Positions 27,732-36,516 of a stretch of 64,000 nucleotides of DNA are shown in pieces (the stretch's first letter is position 1; each line of letters opens with the position of its first letter). Under the pieces are notes generated by a model. That model made no database searches and was not told where the DNA came from. It saw nothing but the letters and a program-made list of their open reading frames with translations. Source of the stretch: CBDAPX01 sp965198725 (lineage in GTDB: Bacteria > Pseudomonadota > Alphaproteobacteria > Rhodobacterales > Rhodobacteraceae); the NCBI GenBank assembly GCA_965198725.1, contig CBDAPX010000001.1, forward strand, positions 2,232,001-2,296,000. Reading direction: 5' to 3'. Both the position numbers and the translations under genes were made by a program.

Positions 27732-27887
27732 TCACAAGTAAAAGACCACGATGTATGCGATCCATCCGACATATAGGACACCGGCCAGGACCAAAGCCCA
27801 AAAGAGCAAGCGCAGAGCGCGTTTGACGCCGTGGGACGCGTTGCGCAAGCCGATGGCGTTCCAAAATCCGCTTTCTTTGTCGCTCAT
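27732..27887 (-). CDS. small single-pass membrane protein
   Basis: The 51-residue product starts MSDKESGFWNAIGLRNASHG and ends with one hydrophobic helix (LLFWALVLAGVLYVGWIAYI). A good AGAGGGCGG precedes the ATG at 27887. The family is not recognised. It stands alone between serS and the divergent yajC-secDF operon. A soluble amphipathic N-terminus facing the cytoplasm followed by a C-terminal membrane helix is the likely topology. Confidence 0.6.
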   Translation of the reverse strand: MSDKESGFWNAIGLRNASHGVKRALRLLFWALVLAGVLYVGWIAYIVVFYL

Positions 27888-28149
27888 GTCCGCCCTCTGA
27901 TGCTGGATGCGCTGCATCATGACGGCAAGTGCGGCCCGCGCCAATAGCGTCGTCAAATGGCTTAGGGCGCTAACGTTCGAAAGCCCAAGGCAACGGGTTT
28001 GACAGCCGTTCCGAACAGCACCCCGCAAAACCCGATCGCGAGGGTGGTTGAAACGACGCATCGCCTTGCAAACCCCCCACGCACAGCATAGGTTCCGCGC
28101 AACTCAAAATTCGGTGCGTTGGCACCGCCCCTGACAAAAGGAATTCTTC

Positions 28150-28440
28150 ATGGACGGAAGCAGCGCAATCGCTCAGTTTCTCCCACTCATCCTGATCTTT
28201 GCGATCATGTATTTCCTGCTGATCCGCCCGCAGCAGAAAAAGGTCAAAGAGCATCAGGCGATGGTGGAAGCGGTCCGTCGGGGTGACCAGATCGTGACCC
28301 AAGGGGGCCTGATCGGAAAGGTCACCAAGGTCAAGGAAGAGAACGAGATCGAGGTCGAGCTGGCCGAGAACGTCAAGGTGCGCGTTGTCAAATCGACCAT
28401 CGCCCAGGTGATCAGCAAGACTGAACCCGCCAAGTCGTAA
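28150..28440 (+). CDS. yajC: preprotein translocase subunit YajC
   Basis: YajC is the small partner of SecDF in the Sec holotranslocon. The 96-residue protein has one membrane helix (FLPLILIFAIMYFLLIRPQQKK, the typical RPQQK end) and a short beta domain (RRGDQIVTQGGLIGKV). It is followed 20 bases later by secD, the usual arrangement. CAAAAGGA lies upstream of the ATG. Confidence 0.95.
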   Translation: MDGSSAIAQFLPLILIFAIMYFLLIRPQQKKVKEHQAMVEAVRRGDQIVTQGGLIGKVTKVKEENEIEVELAENVKVRVVKSTIAQVISKTEPAKS

Positions 28441-28460
28441 CCTCTGACAAAGGCAGGGTC

Positions 28461-30122
28461 ATGCTGCAAATCGATCTGTGGAAACGGGTGCTTATTTGGC
28501 TGGTCTGTGCCGCCGGTTTGCTCTTGGCCATGCCGAACGGGTTTTACACCTTTGTGGAACAATCCAATGACGCCCGCGCGGCGATCGAGCTGGGCAATAC
28601 CAGCCCCGATATTGTCGCTGCGTCTGAGCAATGGCCGACATGGTTGCCAAGCTCTTTGGTCAACCTGGGGCTGGATTTGCGCGGCGGTGCGCATCTTTTG
28701 GCCGAGGTTCAGGTCGAAGATGTCTATGCCGCGCGCATGGAAGGGATGTGGCCCAGCGTGCGCGATGCCCTGCGCCCCGAACGGGCCACCGTTGGAACCA
28801 TCCGGCTGCAACCATCGGCCCCTGATGAGCTGCGCGTGCGTATCAGCCAACCCGATGGTATGCCCCGTGCGCTGGAAATCGTTCGCGGTTTGGCGCAACC
28901 GATCCTGACCCTTGCGGGGACCGGATCGACCGACATTCAGGCCCGCGCCGATGGCGATGTGATCGTCATCACCATGACCGAGGCGGAAAAGCTCGCCTCG
29001 GATGATCGCACGGTGCAGCAGGCGCTGGAAATCATCCGCCGCCGGATTGATGAGGTTGGCACCCGCGAACCTACGATCCAACGACAAGGTGCGGATCGCA
29101 TCCTGATCCAGGTTCCAGGCATTGGCTCAGCCTCTGAGTTGAAAGAGATCATTGGCACCACCGCGCAGCTGACATTCAACCCGGTGGTCAGCCGCACGAC
29201 GGATGCGAATGCCAACACGGGCCCGGGCGAAAAACTGGCGCCATCCCTGGATGAAGAGGGCGCGTATTACCTTCTCGAATCCGCGCCTGTTGTGACGGGC
29301 GAAGAACTGGTCGATGCTCAGCCATCCTTTGACCAGAACGGGCGCCCGGCGGTCACCTTCCGGTTTAATCCGACTGGCGCGCGGAAATTTGGCGACTACA
29401 CCGCAGAAAACATCGGCAGCCCTTTTGCCATCGTGCTGGATGATGAGGTGATCAGCGCGCCCGTGATCCAAAGCCATATTCCCGGTGGCTCTGGCATCAT
29501 CACCGGCAATTTCAGCGTCGAAGAGAGCACCAATCTGGCCGTCCTCTTGCGCGCCGGTGCATTGCCCGCGGGTATGGAATTCCTCGAAGAACGTACCATC
29601 GGCCCGGAACTGGGCCAAGACAGCATCGAAGCAGGCCAGATCGCGACGATCGTGGCCTTTGTTGCCGTGCTGATCTTCATGGGGCTCAGCTATGGCCTTT
29701 TTGGTCTTTTTGCCAATGTGGCACTGATCCTGAATATCGGGCTGATCTTTGGCCTGCTCAGCCTCATCGGCGGGACGCTGACCCTGCCGGGGATTGCCGG
29801 GATCGTTCTGACCGTTGGTATGGCGGTGGACGCCAACGTGCTGGTCTTTGAACGGATCCGCGAAGAGCTGAAAACCGCCAAAGGACCCGCGCGGGCCATT
29901 GAACTGGGCTATGAAAAAGCGCTGAGCGCCATTCTTGACGCCAACATCACCACGTTCATCACCGCCGTGATCCTCTTTGCCATGGGCTCTGGCCCTGTGC
30001 GCGGCTTTGCGATCACGCTGGGGCTGGGCATCATCACATCGGTCTTCACGGCCATTTTCGTGACCCGCCTGATGATCGTGACCTGGTTCGAACGCCGCCG
30101 TCCGAAAAAGATCGAGGTGTAA
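28461..30122 (+). CDS. secD: protein translocase subunit SecD
   Basis: SecD forms the inner membrane proton-driven complex with SecF that pulls secreted proteins into the periplasm. The 553-residue protein has an N-terminal helix, a large periplasmic domain beginning with LGLDLRGGAHLLAEV (the D1 motif) and five C-terminal membrane helices with GMAVDANVLVFERIREEL, the conserved RND-type helix 4 motif. It is separated from secF by one base and preceded by yajC. Confidence 0.96.
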   Translation: MLQIDLWKRVLIWLVCAAGLLLAMPNGFYTFVEQSNDARAAIELGNTSPDIVAASEQWPTWLPSSLVNLGLDLRGGAHLLAEVQVEDVYAARMEGMWPSVRDALRPERATVGTIRLQPSAPDELRVRISQPDGMPRALEIVRGLAQPILTLAGTGSTDIQARADGDVIVITMTEAEKLASDDRTVQQALEIIRRRIDEVGTREPTIQRQGADRILIQVPGIGSASELKEIIGTTAQLTFNPVVSRTTDANANTGPGEKLAPSLDEEGAYYLLESAPVVTGEELVDAQPSFDQNGRPAVTFRFNPTGARKFGDYTAENIGSPFAIVLDDEVISAPVIQSHIPGGSGIITGNFSVEESTNLAVLLRAGALPAGMEFLEERTIGPELGQDSIEAGQIATIVAFVAVLIFMGLSYGLFGLFANVALILNIGLIFGLLSLIGGTLTLPGIAGIVLTVGMAVDANVLVFERIREELKTAKGPARAIELGYEKALSAILDANITTFITAVILFAMGSGPVRGFAITLGLGIITSVFTAIFVTRLMIVTWFERRRPKKIEV

Positions 30123-30123
30123 G

Positions 30124-31092
30124 ATGCGACTGAAACTTGTCCCACAGGAAACCTCTTTCGATTTCTTCAGCCGCTGGAAACTATGGCTGGGCATCTCGGG
30201 TCTTTTGATGGTTCTGGCCTTTGCCTCTTTCATGCTGCAAGGCCTGAATTTCGGCATTGATTTCCGGGGCGGCACGTCGATCCGAACCGAAAGCGCGCAG
30301 CCAGTTGATGTCGGCGCTTATCGCGGGGCCATTGAAACACTCGACCTTGGCGATGTGACGATCACAGAGGTGTTTGATCCCACCTTTGATGACGATCAGA
30401 ACGTTGCAATGATCCGCATTCAGGCACAGGAAGGCGAAGAGGCTGTTACGGCGGCCATGATCTCGGACGTGCAGGCGGCCATGCAGGCGGTGGTGCCGGA
30501 TATTCAGTTTGTCTCAGTCGAATCCGTTGGTCCGAAAGTATCGGGCGAGTTGATCCAGACAGCCATTATCGCGGTGGCTTTGGCCATCGGGGCGGTTCTG
30601 GTCTACATCTGGCTGCGCTTTGAATGGCAATTTGCGCTTGGCGCGGTGGCAGCCCTTGTGCACGACGTGATCCTGACAATCGGAATCTTTTCGGAACTGC
30701 AGATCCGGTTCGACCTGGCCATTATCGCGGCCTTGCTGACAATCGTGGGGTACTCGCTCAACGATACGGTGGTTGTTTTTGACCGGGTGCGCGAAAACCT
30801 GCGGAAGTACAAGAAAAAGTCGCTGGCCGAAGTGCTTAATATCTCGATCAACGAAACACTCAGCCGGACGGTCATGACCTCTGTGACCACGCTTCTGGCG
30901 CTGATCTCGCTCTATGTGCTGGGCGGTGACGTGATCCGCGGCTTTGTCTTTGCGATGATCTGGGGCGTGATTGTCGGGACCTATTCCTCGGTCTTCGTGG
31001 CGTCCGCGATCCTGCTCTATCTGGGCGTCAAGCGTGACTGGTCCAAGCCAGACGCCACCGCTGGCAACCAATACGCCAATATCGATGCCTGA
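30124..31092 (+). CDS. secF: protein translocase subunit SecF
   Basis: SecF, 322 residues, pairs with SecD. Motifs are the first-helix to periplasm junction GLNFGIDFRGGTSI, the periplasmic domain, and the conserved GYSLNDTVVVFDRVRENL in the membrane region followed by LSRTVMTSVTTLLALISLY. It begins one base after the secD stop and its end overlaps the downstream TauE-type gene by 8 bases, so the cluster continues. Confidence 0.96.
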   Translation: MRLKLVPQETSFDFFSRWKLWLGISGLLMVLAFASFMLQGLNFGIDFRGGTSIRTESAQPVDVGAYRGAIETLDLGDVTITEVFDPTFDDDQNVAMIRIQAQEGEEAVTAAMISDVQAAMQAVVPDIQFVSVESVGPKVSGELIQTAIIAVALAIGAVLVYIWLRFEWQFALGAVAALVHDVILTIGIFSELQIRFDLAIIAALLTIVGYSLNDTVVVFDRVRENLRKYKKKSLAEVLNISINETLSRTVMTSVTTLLALISLYVLGGDVIRGFVFAMIWGVIVGTYSSVFVASAILLYLGVKRDWSKPDATAGNQYANIDA

Positions 31093-31837
31093 TGTCCTGT
31101 CCCAGCTCCTGGCCACACCAGGACTGGGATGGATGGCACTGACCATATTCATCGCCGGATTGGTGCGTGGCTTCACGGGGTTTGGGACAGGCATGATTTT
31201 CATGCCCATTGGCGCGCTCTTTCTGCCGGTGGTGGATCTGATCCTTCTGCTTGCGGTGACCGGCATCTGCAGCAGCGCGGCTTTGTTGCCGCGCGCCTGG
31301 CGTGAGGCCGACAAGCCTGAGGTGGGCGCGCTGATCGTGGCCGGGCTGATGACCATTCCCTTCGGACTTTGGCTGCTCAGGTATCTTGATGACACAACAA
31401 CCCGGTGGATCCTGACGGGCGTTATCGGCCTGACCTTGGTCGCGGTCATCACCGGCTGGCGTTGGCAAGGTCGGTTGGGCTGGCCCGGCCGCCTCGCCGT
31501 GGGGGGCGCGGCAGGAACCGTGGGCGGCCTCACGAGGCTCTCTGGTCCCGTTGTCATCGTTTTCTATCTGGCCAATGCGCGCAGCGCGGCGGCCGTTCGC
31601 GCCAACGTGATCCTGTTTCTCGCAGGGCTTGATGTAGCGGTGACGGTCAACCTCGTGATCAGTGGCCAAGCCGATCGCAGCATGGTTTGGATTGCCCTGA
31701 TCCTCGCTGTGCCCTATCTGATCACGGCAACCATTGGCCAGGCCCTGTTCAGACCTGAATATGAACGGCTCTACCGCATCCTGGCCTATACCATTGTCGC
31801 CCTCGCCCTGATCACCGGGCTGCCACTCTTTGACTAG
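31085..31837 (+). CDS. TauE/SafE family membrane permease
   Basis: The 250-residue protein is a multipass permease of the TauE/SafE (DUF81) family, with the N-terminal motif FIAGLVRGFTGFGTGMIFMP and the repeated half GGAAGTVGGLTRLSGPVVIV near residue 140. Members export sulfite, sulfoacetate or other organosulfur anions, but the substrate here is unknown. The ATG at 31085 overlaps the secF end by 8 bases, which argues for cotranscription with the Sec genes. Confidence 0.85.
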   Translation: MPDVLSQLLATPGLGWMALTIFIAGLVRGFTGFGTGMIFMPIGALFLPVVDLILLLAVTGICSSAALLPRAWREADKPEVGALIVAGLMTIPFGLWLLRYLDDTTTRWILTGVIGLTLVAVITGWRWQGRLGWPGRLAVGGAAGTVGGLTRLSGPVVIVFYLANARSAAAVRANVILFLAGLDVAVTVNLVISGQADRSMVWIALILAVPYLITATIGQALFRPEYERLYRILAYTIVALALITGLPLFD

Positions 31838-31849
31838 GGAACGCTTTAC

Positions 31850-32203
31850 ATGCGCTTGAATGAGGTCACCTATACCGACGCCCAGCCCATTGATGGCTAC
31901 GGTGCAGGCTTCTTTCGCATCGGCGGAACCGTCTTTCAGGGGCCAGTCATGACCGGACCAACAGGCACACAAAGCTGGGCGGGTTACGCCGAAGCGGCTC
32001 CGCTGACTGCCCTCGCTGAAACCGTTGACGTGCTCTTCATCGGCACAGGCGCCGAAATCGCCCATATCCCGGCCGACCTGCGCAGCGTGTTAGAGGCGGC
32101 AGGCCTAGGCGTTGAGGTCATGAATTCGCCCGCCGCCTGCCGGACCTACAATGTGCTCCTCAGCGAAGGACGCCGGATCGCGGTCGCCCTGATCCCGGTC
32201 TAG
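31850..32203 (+). CDS. Mth938-like domain protein (NDUFAF3/DUF498 family)
   Basis: The 117-residue protein has the Mth938/NDUFAF3 fold: DGYGAGFFRIGGTVFQGPV, VLFIGTGAEIAHIPADLR and MNSPAACRTYNVLLSEGRR. The mitochondrial relative helps assemble respiratory complex I; bacterial copies often sit beside secDF and are of uncertain role. Its TAG stop codon coincides with the left edge of the MITE copy at 32203-32468, so the last codon or two may have been set by the insertion target. Confidence 0.88.
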   Translation: MRLNEVTYTDAQPIDGYGAGFFRIGGTVFQGPVMTGPTGTQSWAGYAEAAPLTALAETVDVLFIGTGAEIAHIPADLRSVLEAAGLGVEVMNSPAACRTYNVLLSEGRRIAVALIPV

Positions 32204-32468
32204 GGTCTGTGGACAATCACCAGTACACCCCAGCGCGAGATCCATTTTGCCGCCAACGCGCGGATTTGAGGCCTGCGATCTGGTTGATCGGAGCCGAGAA
32301 TACGCAAAGTCGGAGGCAAAATGGGCCGCGCCGCGGAGCGGTTTCGCCAAAATTGCCCATTTCTGCGTCATTTGCGCTTGAAAGAGATCACTCTTACTGC
32401 GCGCAAATTCCTGGAACTGAGCAATTTTGGACGGAAACTGGGGCGGGCTGGTGATTGTCCACAGACCC
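32203..32468. mobile_element. MITE copy 1 (266 bp, imperfect 31-bp inverted terminal repeats)
   Basis: The element begins GGGTCTGTGGACAATCACC and ends with its complement. Its terminal repeats (32203-32233 and 32438-32468) match at 28 of 31 positions. It is flanked by TA on both sides (CTAG on both sides in this copy). A second copy of identical length and orientation lies at 42040-42305, with six mismatches by eye. No transposase is encoded, and the short frames inside are not gene-like, so it is a non-autonomous element that would be mobilised in trans. TA or YTAR duplication would fit IS5- or IS630-type transposases; I cannot decide between them. Confidence 0.85.
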
Positions 32469-32565
32469 TAGCGTTTCTTCTCTTTCCAAATACTCAATGC
32501 CGCCAAGGGCCAGACACGGTCGGTCAGGGGTTTTTCCCGCCGCTGCAGTAGGATAAGCCAAGATC

Positions 32566-33180
32566 ATGACCGTCGAGGTATCCCATTTGACCGTCGCGCG
32601 CGGCGGCGTGACCATATTGGATCGCGTATCCCTGACCTTGGAGGCGGGACAGGCCCTGATCCTGCGCGGTCCCAACGGGTCAGGCAAAACAACACTTCTG
32701 CGCACCTTGGCTAGTCTGCAGCCGCCGGTGTCGGGCGACATTCAGATGCCCGAGGACGCCATCGCCTATGCCGCCCATGCCGATGGGATAAAACCGACCT
32801 TAACGGTTGCAGAAAACCTGTCGTTCTGGGCACGCATATTTGGCAAGACGGATATCGATCCCGCGCTGGAGGGGTTTGATCTCTTCTCCTTGCGGGACCG
32901 CCGGGCAGGGGCGCTGTCGGCTGGTCAGAAAAGGCGACTGGGCCTGGCCAGACTGCTGGTCACCGGGCGTCCTGTCTGGATCTTGGATGAGCCGACCGTG
33001 TCGCTGGATGCCGCCTCGGTGGCGCAATTTGCCGAGCAGGTGACCCGCCATCTCGACGCGGGCGGCAGCGCGCTGATTGCCACGCATATCGATCTGGGGC
33101 TTCAGGCGCAGGTGCTCGATGTTGCTCAGTTTCGACCCAAGGCCCCACAGATCGATGCCAGTGATGAGGCGTTCTTATGA
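32566..33180 (+). CDS. ccmA: heme ABC exporter ATP-binding protein CcmA
   Basis: CcmA is the ATPase of the CcmABCD complex that loads and releases heme for cytochrome c maturation. The 204-residue protein has Walker A RGPNGSGKTTLLR, signature LSAGQKRRLGLARLL and Walker B VWILDEPTVSLD. It is shorter than most ABC ATPases, as usual for CcmA. Its stop overlaps the ccmB start by four bases. Confidence 0.95.
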   Translation: MTVEVSHLTVARGGVTILDRVSLTLEAGQALILRGPNGSGKTTLLRTLASLQPPVSGDIQMPEDAIAYAAHADGIKPTLTVAENLSFWARIFGKTDIDPALEGFDLFSLRDRRAGALSAGQKRRLGLARLLVTGRPVWILDEPTVSLDAASVAQFAEQVTRHLDAGGSALIATHIDLGLQAQVLDVAQFRPKAPQIDASDEAFL

Positions 33181-33833
33181 TCGCCCTGTTGCGCCGGGAT
33201 CTGGTTTTGTCGATGCGGTCGGGCGGTGGATTCGGGCTCGCCCTGGCTTTCTTTCTGATCGTGACCGTGCTTGTGCCATTGGGCGTTGGCCCCCAAGCCG
33301 CGCTGTTGGCCAGCATCGCCCCGGGCATCCTGTGGCTGGGTGCGCTGTTGGCCAATCTGTTGTCGCTGGATCGCCTGCTTGCGCTGGATTGGGAAGATGG
33401 TTCGCTTGATCTTCTGGCCACCTCGCCCCTGCCGTTAGAGGGTCTCTTGAGCATCAAGGCGCTGGCGCATTGGCTGACCACTGGGTTGCCGCTGGTTCTG
33501 GTCGCCCCGATCCTTGGGGTGTTGCTGAACCTGCCGGGTCCGGGCTTTTTGTGGGTATTCATCGGCCTTTTGGTCGGCACACCCGCGCTGTCGGTCATCG
33601 GCACATTTGGGGCTGCGCTGACCGTAGGACTGAAACGCGGTGGCCTCTTGCTCAGCCTGCTGGTTCTGCCGCTTTATGTCCCGACCCTGATCTTCGGAGC
33701 CGAAGTCGCGCGGCGCGGATCGGAAGGTCTGGACGTCACAACGCCGCTCTTGTTGCTGGCCGGGATCACCGCCGCCACCATTGCCCTGTTGCCCTATGCC
33801 AGCGCGGCTGTGCTGCGCGTCAATCTGCGCTAG
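33177..33833 (+). CDS. ccmB: heme exporter protein CcmB
   Basis: CcmB is the integral membrane component of the heme ABC complex with CcmA and CcmC. The 218-residue protein has six hydrophobic segments, opens with LLRRDLVLSMRSGG and contains the conserved WEDGSLDLLATSPLPLE and LAHWLTTGLPLV. It is coupled to ccmA by a four-base overlap and precedes ccmC by 45 bases. Confidence 0.95.
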   Translation: MIALLRRDLVLSMRSGGGFGLALAFFLIVTVLVPLGVGPQAALLASIAPGILWLGALLANLLSLDRLLALDWEDGSLDLLATSPLPLEGLLSIKALAHWLTTGLPLVLVAPILGVLLNLPGPGFLWVFIGLLVGTPALSVIGTFGAALTVGLKRGGLLLSLLVLPLYVPTLIFGAEVARRGSEGLDVTTPLLLLAGITAATIALLPYASAAVLRVNLR

Positions 33834-33878
33834 GGTGGGGCGATTGAGATCACCTTTGGGACGGATTAAATAACGACC

Positions 33879-34610
33879 ATGTCGCTTTGGGAATACGCAA
33901 ATCCGAAGAAGTTCCTCGCCACGACCGAGCGGGTGCTGCCGGTGTTCTGGATCACCGCCGGGGTCTGTCTGGTTGTCGGGTTGGTCTGGGGTTTTTTCTT
34001 TACACCGGATGATTTCCGGCAAGGGTCTACTGTCAAGATCATCTATCTGCATGTGCCTTCCGCGCTGATGGCGATCAACGCCTGGCTGATGATGCTGGTG
34101 GCCTCGCTGATCTGGTTGATCAGGCGCCACCATGTCAGCGCGCTGGCCGCACGGGCCGCAGCCCCGGTCGGCATCGCGATGACCCTGATTGCGCTGATCA
34201 CGGGAGCCATTTGGGGACAACCGATGTGGGGGACATGGTGGGCTTGGGATCCGCGCCTGACCTCGTTTCTGATCCTGTTTCTGTTTTACCTTGGCTATGT
34301 CGCGCTGTGGGAAGCGGTTGAGGACCCCGATACCGCGGCGGATCTGACCTCGATCCTCTGCATGGTCGGATCTGTCTTTGCCTTGCTCAGCCGGTATGCG
34401 GTTCTTTTTTGGAACCAGGGCCTGCACCAAGGCGCGTCGCTGAGCCTGGATAAAGAAGAAAACGTGGCGGATGTCTTTTACCAGCCTTTGCTGGTCTGCA
34501 TCGCTGGTTTTGTCCTGCTCTTTATCGCGCTGGTTCTTTACCGCACGGGCACCGAAATACGGGCGCGGCGCATTCGGGCGTTGATGGCGCGGGAAAGGGC
34601 GGTGGCGTGA
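33879..34610 (+). CDS. ccmC: heme ABC transporter permease CcmC
   Basis: CcmC holds heme on the periplasmic side and, with CcmD, hands it to CcmE. The 243-residue protein has six membrane helices and the tryptophan-rich WWD motif GQPMWGTWWAWDPRLTS; histidines in IIYLHVPSALM and QGLHQGASL are the expected heme ligands. Its stop codon overlaps the ccmD start by one base. Confidence 0.96.
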   Translation: MSLWEYANPKKFLATTERVLPVFWITAGVCLVVGLVWGFFFTPDDFRQGSTVKIIYLHVPSALMAINAWLMMLVASLIWLIRRHHVSALAARAAAPVGIAMTLIALITGAIWGQPMWGTWWAWDPRLTSFLILFLFYLGYVALWEAVEDPDTAADLTSILCMVGSVFALLSRYAVLFWNQGLHQGASLSLDKEENVADVFYQPLLVCIAGFVLLFIALVLYRTGTEIRARRIRALMARERAVA

Positions 34611-34765
34611 TGCCTGATCTTGGAAAATACGCGGATACGGTGCTGTCGGCCTATGCCGCGTCGATTGTCCTTTTGGTGCTGTTGGTTGTGATCACCCTGA
34701 TCCGGGGCCGGCGTGTGCGGGCCGAAATGGATGCGTTGGAACAAAGGCGGAAAAACGATGGCTAA
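34610..34765 (+). CDS. ccmD: heme exporter protein CcmD
   Basis: This 51-residue gene is easily missed. The product has a short N-terminus (MPDLGKYADTVLSAYAAS), one membrane helix (IVLLVLLVVITLIRGRR) and a charged cytoplasmic tail. Size, topology and position between ccmC and ccmG identify it as CcmD, which is needed to release holo-CcmE from CcmC. It overlaps ccmC by one base and ccmG by eight. Confidence 0.9.
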   Translation: MPDLGKYADTVLSAYAASIVLLVLLVVITLIRGRRVRAEMDALEQRRKNDG

Positions 34766-35294
34766 AATCTCGCCCCTGATGCTGGCCCCTCCTTTGATCT
34801 TTGCCGGTTTTGTGGCACTGGCCGCCACCGGCATATTTCGGGACAACCCGGATGCCTTGCCATCCGCGCGCGAAGGCCAACCGGCCCCGCCGGTCGTCGT
34901 GACCGAATTTGGCGAGGCCGCGCCGTTCACCGATGCGGCGTTGCGCAGCGATGGGATCAAACTGGTCAACTATTGGGCCAGCCGGTGCGCGCCATGCCGG
35001 GTGGAACACCCAAATCTCGAAGCCTTGGCGGCCGAGGGCATTCCGATCTACGGCGTCAATTACAAGGACAACCCGGCCAATGCCGAGGCCTTCCTGGAAG
35101 AGCTTGGCGACCCCTATGCTGGCATCGGCACCGATGCCGAAGGGCGGATGGCGCTGGATTGGGGGGTCTACGGGGTGCCTGAGACCTATGTCATCGATGG
35201 CCAAGGCACCATTTTGATGCGCTTTGCGGGCCCCGTGACCCAACGTGTGATCGCGGAAAAGTTTCGCCCCCTTCTGGACACGCCCACGAACTGA
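34758..35294 (+). CDS. ccmG: thiol:disulfide interchange protein CcmG/DsbE
   Basis: CcmG is the membrane-tethered periplasmic thioredoxin that keeps apocytochrome c thiols reduced. The 178-residue protein has an N-terminal membrane helix (PLMLAPPLIFAGFVALAAT), the active site CAPC in NYWASRCAPCRVEHP, the cis-proline loop GVYGVPETYVID and typical GINYKD-like GVNYKDNPAN. The residue directly before the first active-site cysteine, normally Trp in this family, is Arg here; this is a one-base difference (CGG for TGG). It overlaps ccmD by eight bases and is the last ccm gene. Confidence 0.94.
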   Translation: MAKISPLMLAPPLIFAGFVALAATGIFRDNPDALPSAREGQPAPPVVVTEFGEAAPFTDAALRSDGIKLVNYWASRCAPCRVEHPNLEALAAEGIPIYGVNYKDNPANAEAFLEELGDPYAGIGTDAEGRMALDWGVYGVPETYVIDGQGTILMRFAGPVTQRVIAEKFRPLLDTPTN

Positions 35295-35476
35295 CACCTT
35301 GAGTGTCGGGCGAAAGACGGTTATCGCGACGCTAACGGCCATTTGCGCCGTTTCGGAGAGTTTATGACAGAGCTTGTCACCAAAGCCTAAGGCCCCTTTG
35401 ACATCGGGCCACACATCTGACTGCCCCCGCGCGTTGCCGGGGTGTAGTGCATGTTGGCGAACTCCGAGACACGCTC

Positions 35477-35734
35477 ATGAACATATCCAAGCGCGAACAA
35501 CGCGTCCTGCATGCTTTGGCACAGGGCGGCGCGATCCATTTCGAACGCAATGAAAACGGCAAACTGACGGAGGTGACCTGTGTGACCCGAGACGGTCATG
35601 TATTGGTCGATTGTACGTTGCCCATCACTGAAAAACTGCGCAAGCGCCGGTTTATCCGGTCACGTGGCGGTCGACCTTATCAAGTGACGCGGGAAGGTCT
35701 GCGCGCCGTCCGCGCGCAGCTTGATAACCGGTGA
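35477..35734 (+). CDS. YjhX family (UPF0386) protein
   Basis: The 85-residue protein matches the YjhX/UPF0386 family along its length: MNISKREQRVLHALAQGG, IHFERNENGKLTEVTCVTRDG and RRFIRSRGGRPYQVTREGLR. In Escherichia coli YjhX was proposed as a toxin neutralised by the acetyltransferase YjhQ; no such partner is adjacent here. The basic, winged-helix-like character suggests nucleic acid binding. The ATG at 35477 is chosen because the conserved region begins there. Confidence 0.88.
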   Translation: MNISKREQRVLHALAQGGAIHFERNENGKLTEVTCVTRDGHVLVDCTLPITEKLRKRRFIRSRGGRPYQVTREGLRAVRAQLDNR

Positions 35735-35743
35735 TGGCGTCGT

Positions 35744-35770
35744 CGGCAGGCTATAACCGATAGCCTGCCG
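35744..35770. terminator. inverted repeat between convergent yjhX and SDR genes
   Basis: A perfect ten-base stem (35744-35753 with 35761-35770) and a seven-base loop sit between the convergent stops. There is no T tract on either side, so termination by this hairpin alone is uncertain. Confidence 0.45.
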
Positions 35771-36452
35771 AAACCTCCAGGATCTCTCCGGTAATGCCCG
35801 CAGCGGCGTCCGACGCCAAAAAGCGCACGGTCGTGGCGATGTTGGCCGGGGTTGCCAGCCGGTCCAGTGCCGTGTCTTTCAGAAAGAGCGCGGTCAGTTC
35901 GTCAGACCGGGGCGCCTCTGGCGTGTTGACAGGGCCGGGGGCCACCGCGTTCACCCTAATGCCGCGCGCGCCCAGCGTTTTGGCGGCGATCTTGGTCCAG
36001 CTGTCCAATGCGGCCTTGCTGGCAGAATAGCTGTGGGCCGACATCGCGGGCAGGCGGGCATTGACGGAAGAGATGTTCATAACCGCCGCACCCGGTTTCA
36101 AAAAAGGCAGGGCTGCGTTCAAGAGGCCCATTGGGGCCGAAACGTTGACGCCCATGGTCTGGGACACGATTGCTGCGTCATAGGCGGTACAATCATCGGG
36201 TGCGACCTGGGCTGCATTGTTGACGATGATGTCCAATTGCCCAAAGCGTTCGATCACCTTGGCGGGCAGGGCAGTCACCTGGCCCGGGTCCGACAAGTCA
36301 GCCTCAATCGCGAAAATGTCGGGGTGGGTTGCCAATAAGGCGTCCGGCCCGGTGGTCAGATAGGTGATAGCAACGCTGTGATCTGAGGCCAGATCTTCGG
36401 CAATCGCGCGTCCAAGCCCGCGTGCGGCCCCGGTGACAAGAGCGGTCTTCAT
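35751..36452 (-). CDS. short-chain dehydrogenase/reductase
   Basis: The 233-residue SDR has the cofactor motif TGAARGLGRAIAEDLA (residues 7-22), NNAAQVAP, the catalytic Ser in NISSVNARLP and the YSASKAA catalytic Tyr/Lys pair. The C-terminal TGEILEVSAGYRL is typical of FabG-like reductases, but the substrate is unknown. GGGAG seven bases upstream supports the ATG at 36452. It lies directly downstream of the acnA terminator, so it is probably transcribed separately. Confidence 0.9.
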   Translation of the reverse strand: MKTALVTGAARGLGRAIAEDLASDHSVAITYLTTGPDALLATHPDIFAIEADLSDPGQVTALPAKVIERFGQLDIIVNNAAQVAPDDCTAYDAAIVSQTMGVNVSAPMGLLNAALPFLKPGAAVMNISSVNARLPAMSAHSYSASKAALDSWTKIAAKTLGARGIRVNAVAPGPVNTPEAPRSDELTALFLKDTALDRLATPANIATTVRFLASDAAAGITGEILEVSAGYRL

Positions 36453-36466
36453 GTCCAAACTCCCAC

Positions 36467-36493
36467 AAAAAAAGGGCGCCCCGAGAGGCGCCC
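36467..36493 (-). terminator. intrinsic terminator of acnA
   Basis: On the minus strand a seven-base GC stem (36493-36487 with 36480-36474) and a six-base loop are followed by a run of seven or more T, just after the acnA stop. Confidence 0.85.
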
Positions 36494-36516
36494 GTTCTGG
36501 TGATATGAAACCGGGT

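Noticed and set aside
32209..32551. Short frames inside the MITE copies (also near 42022-42291)
   Set aside because: They occur on both strands, share no protein motif and lie within the repeat. They are not treated as genes.
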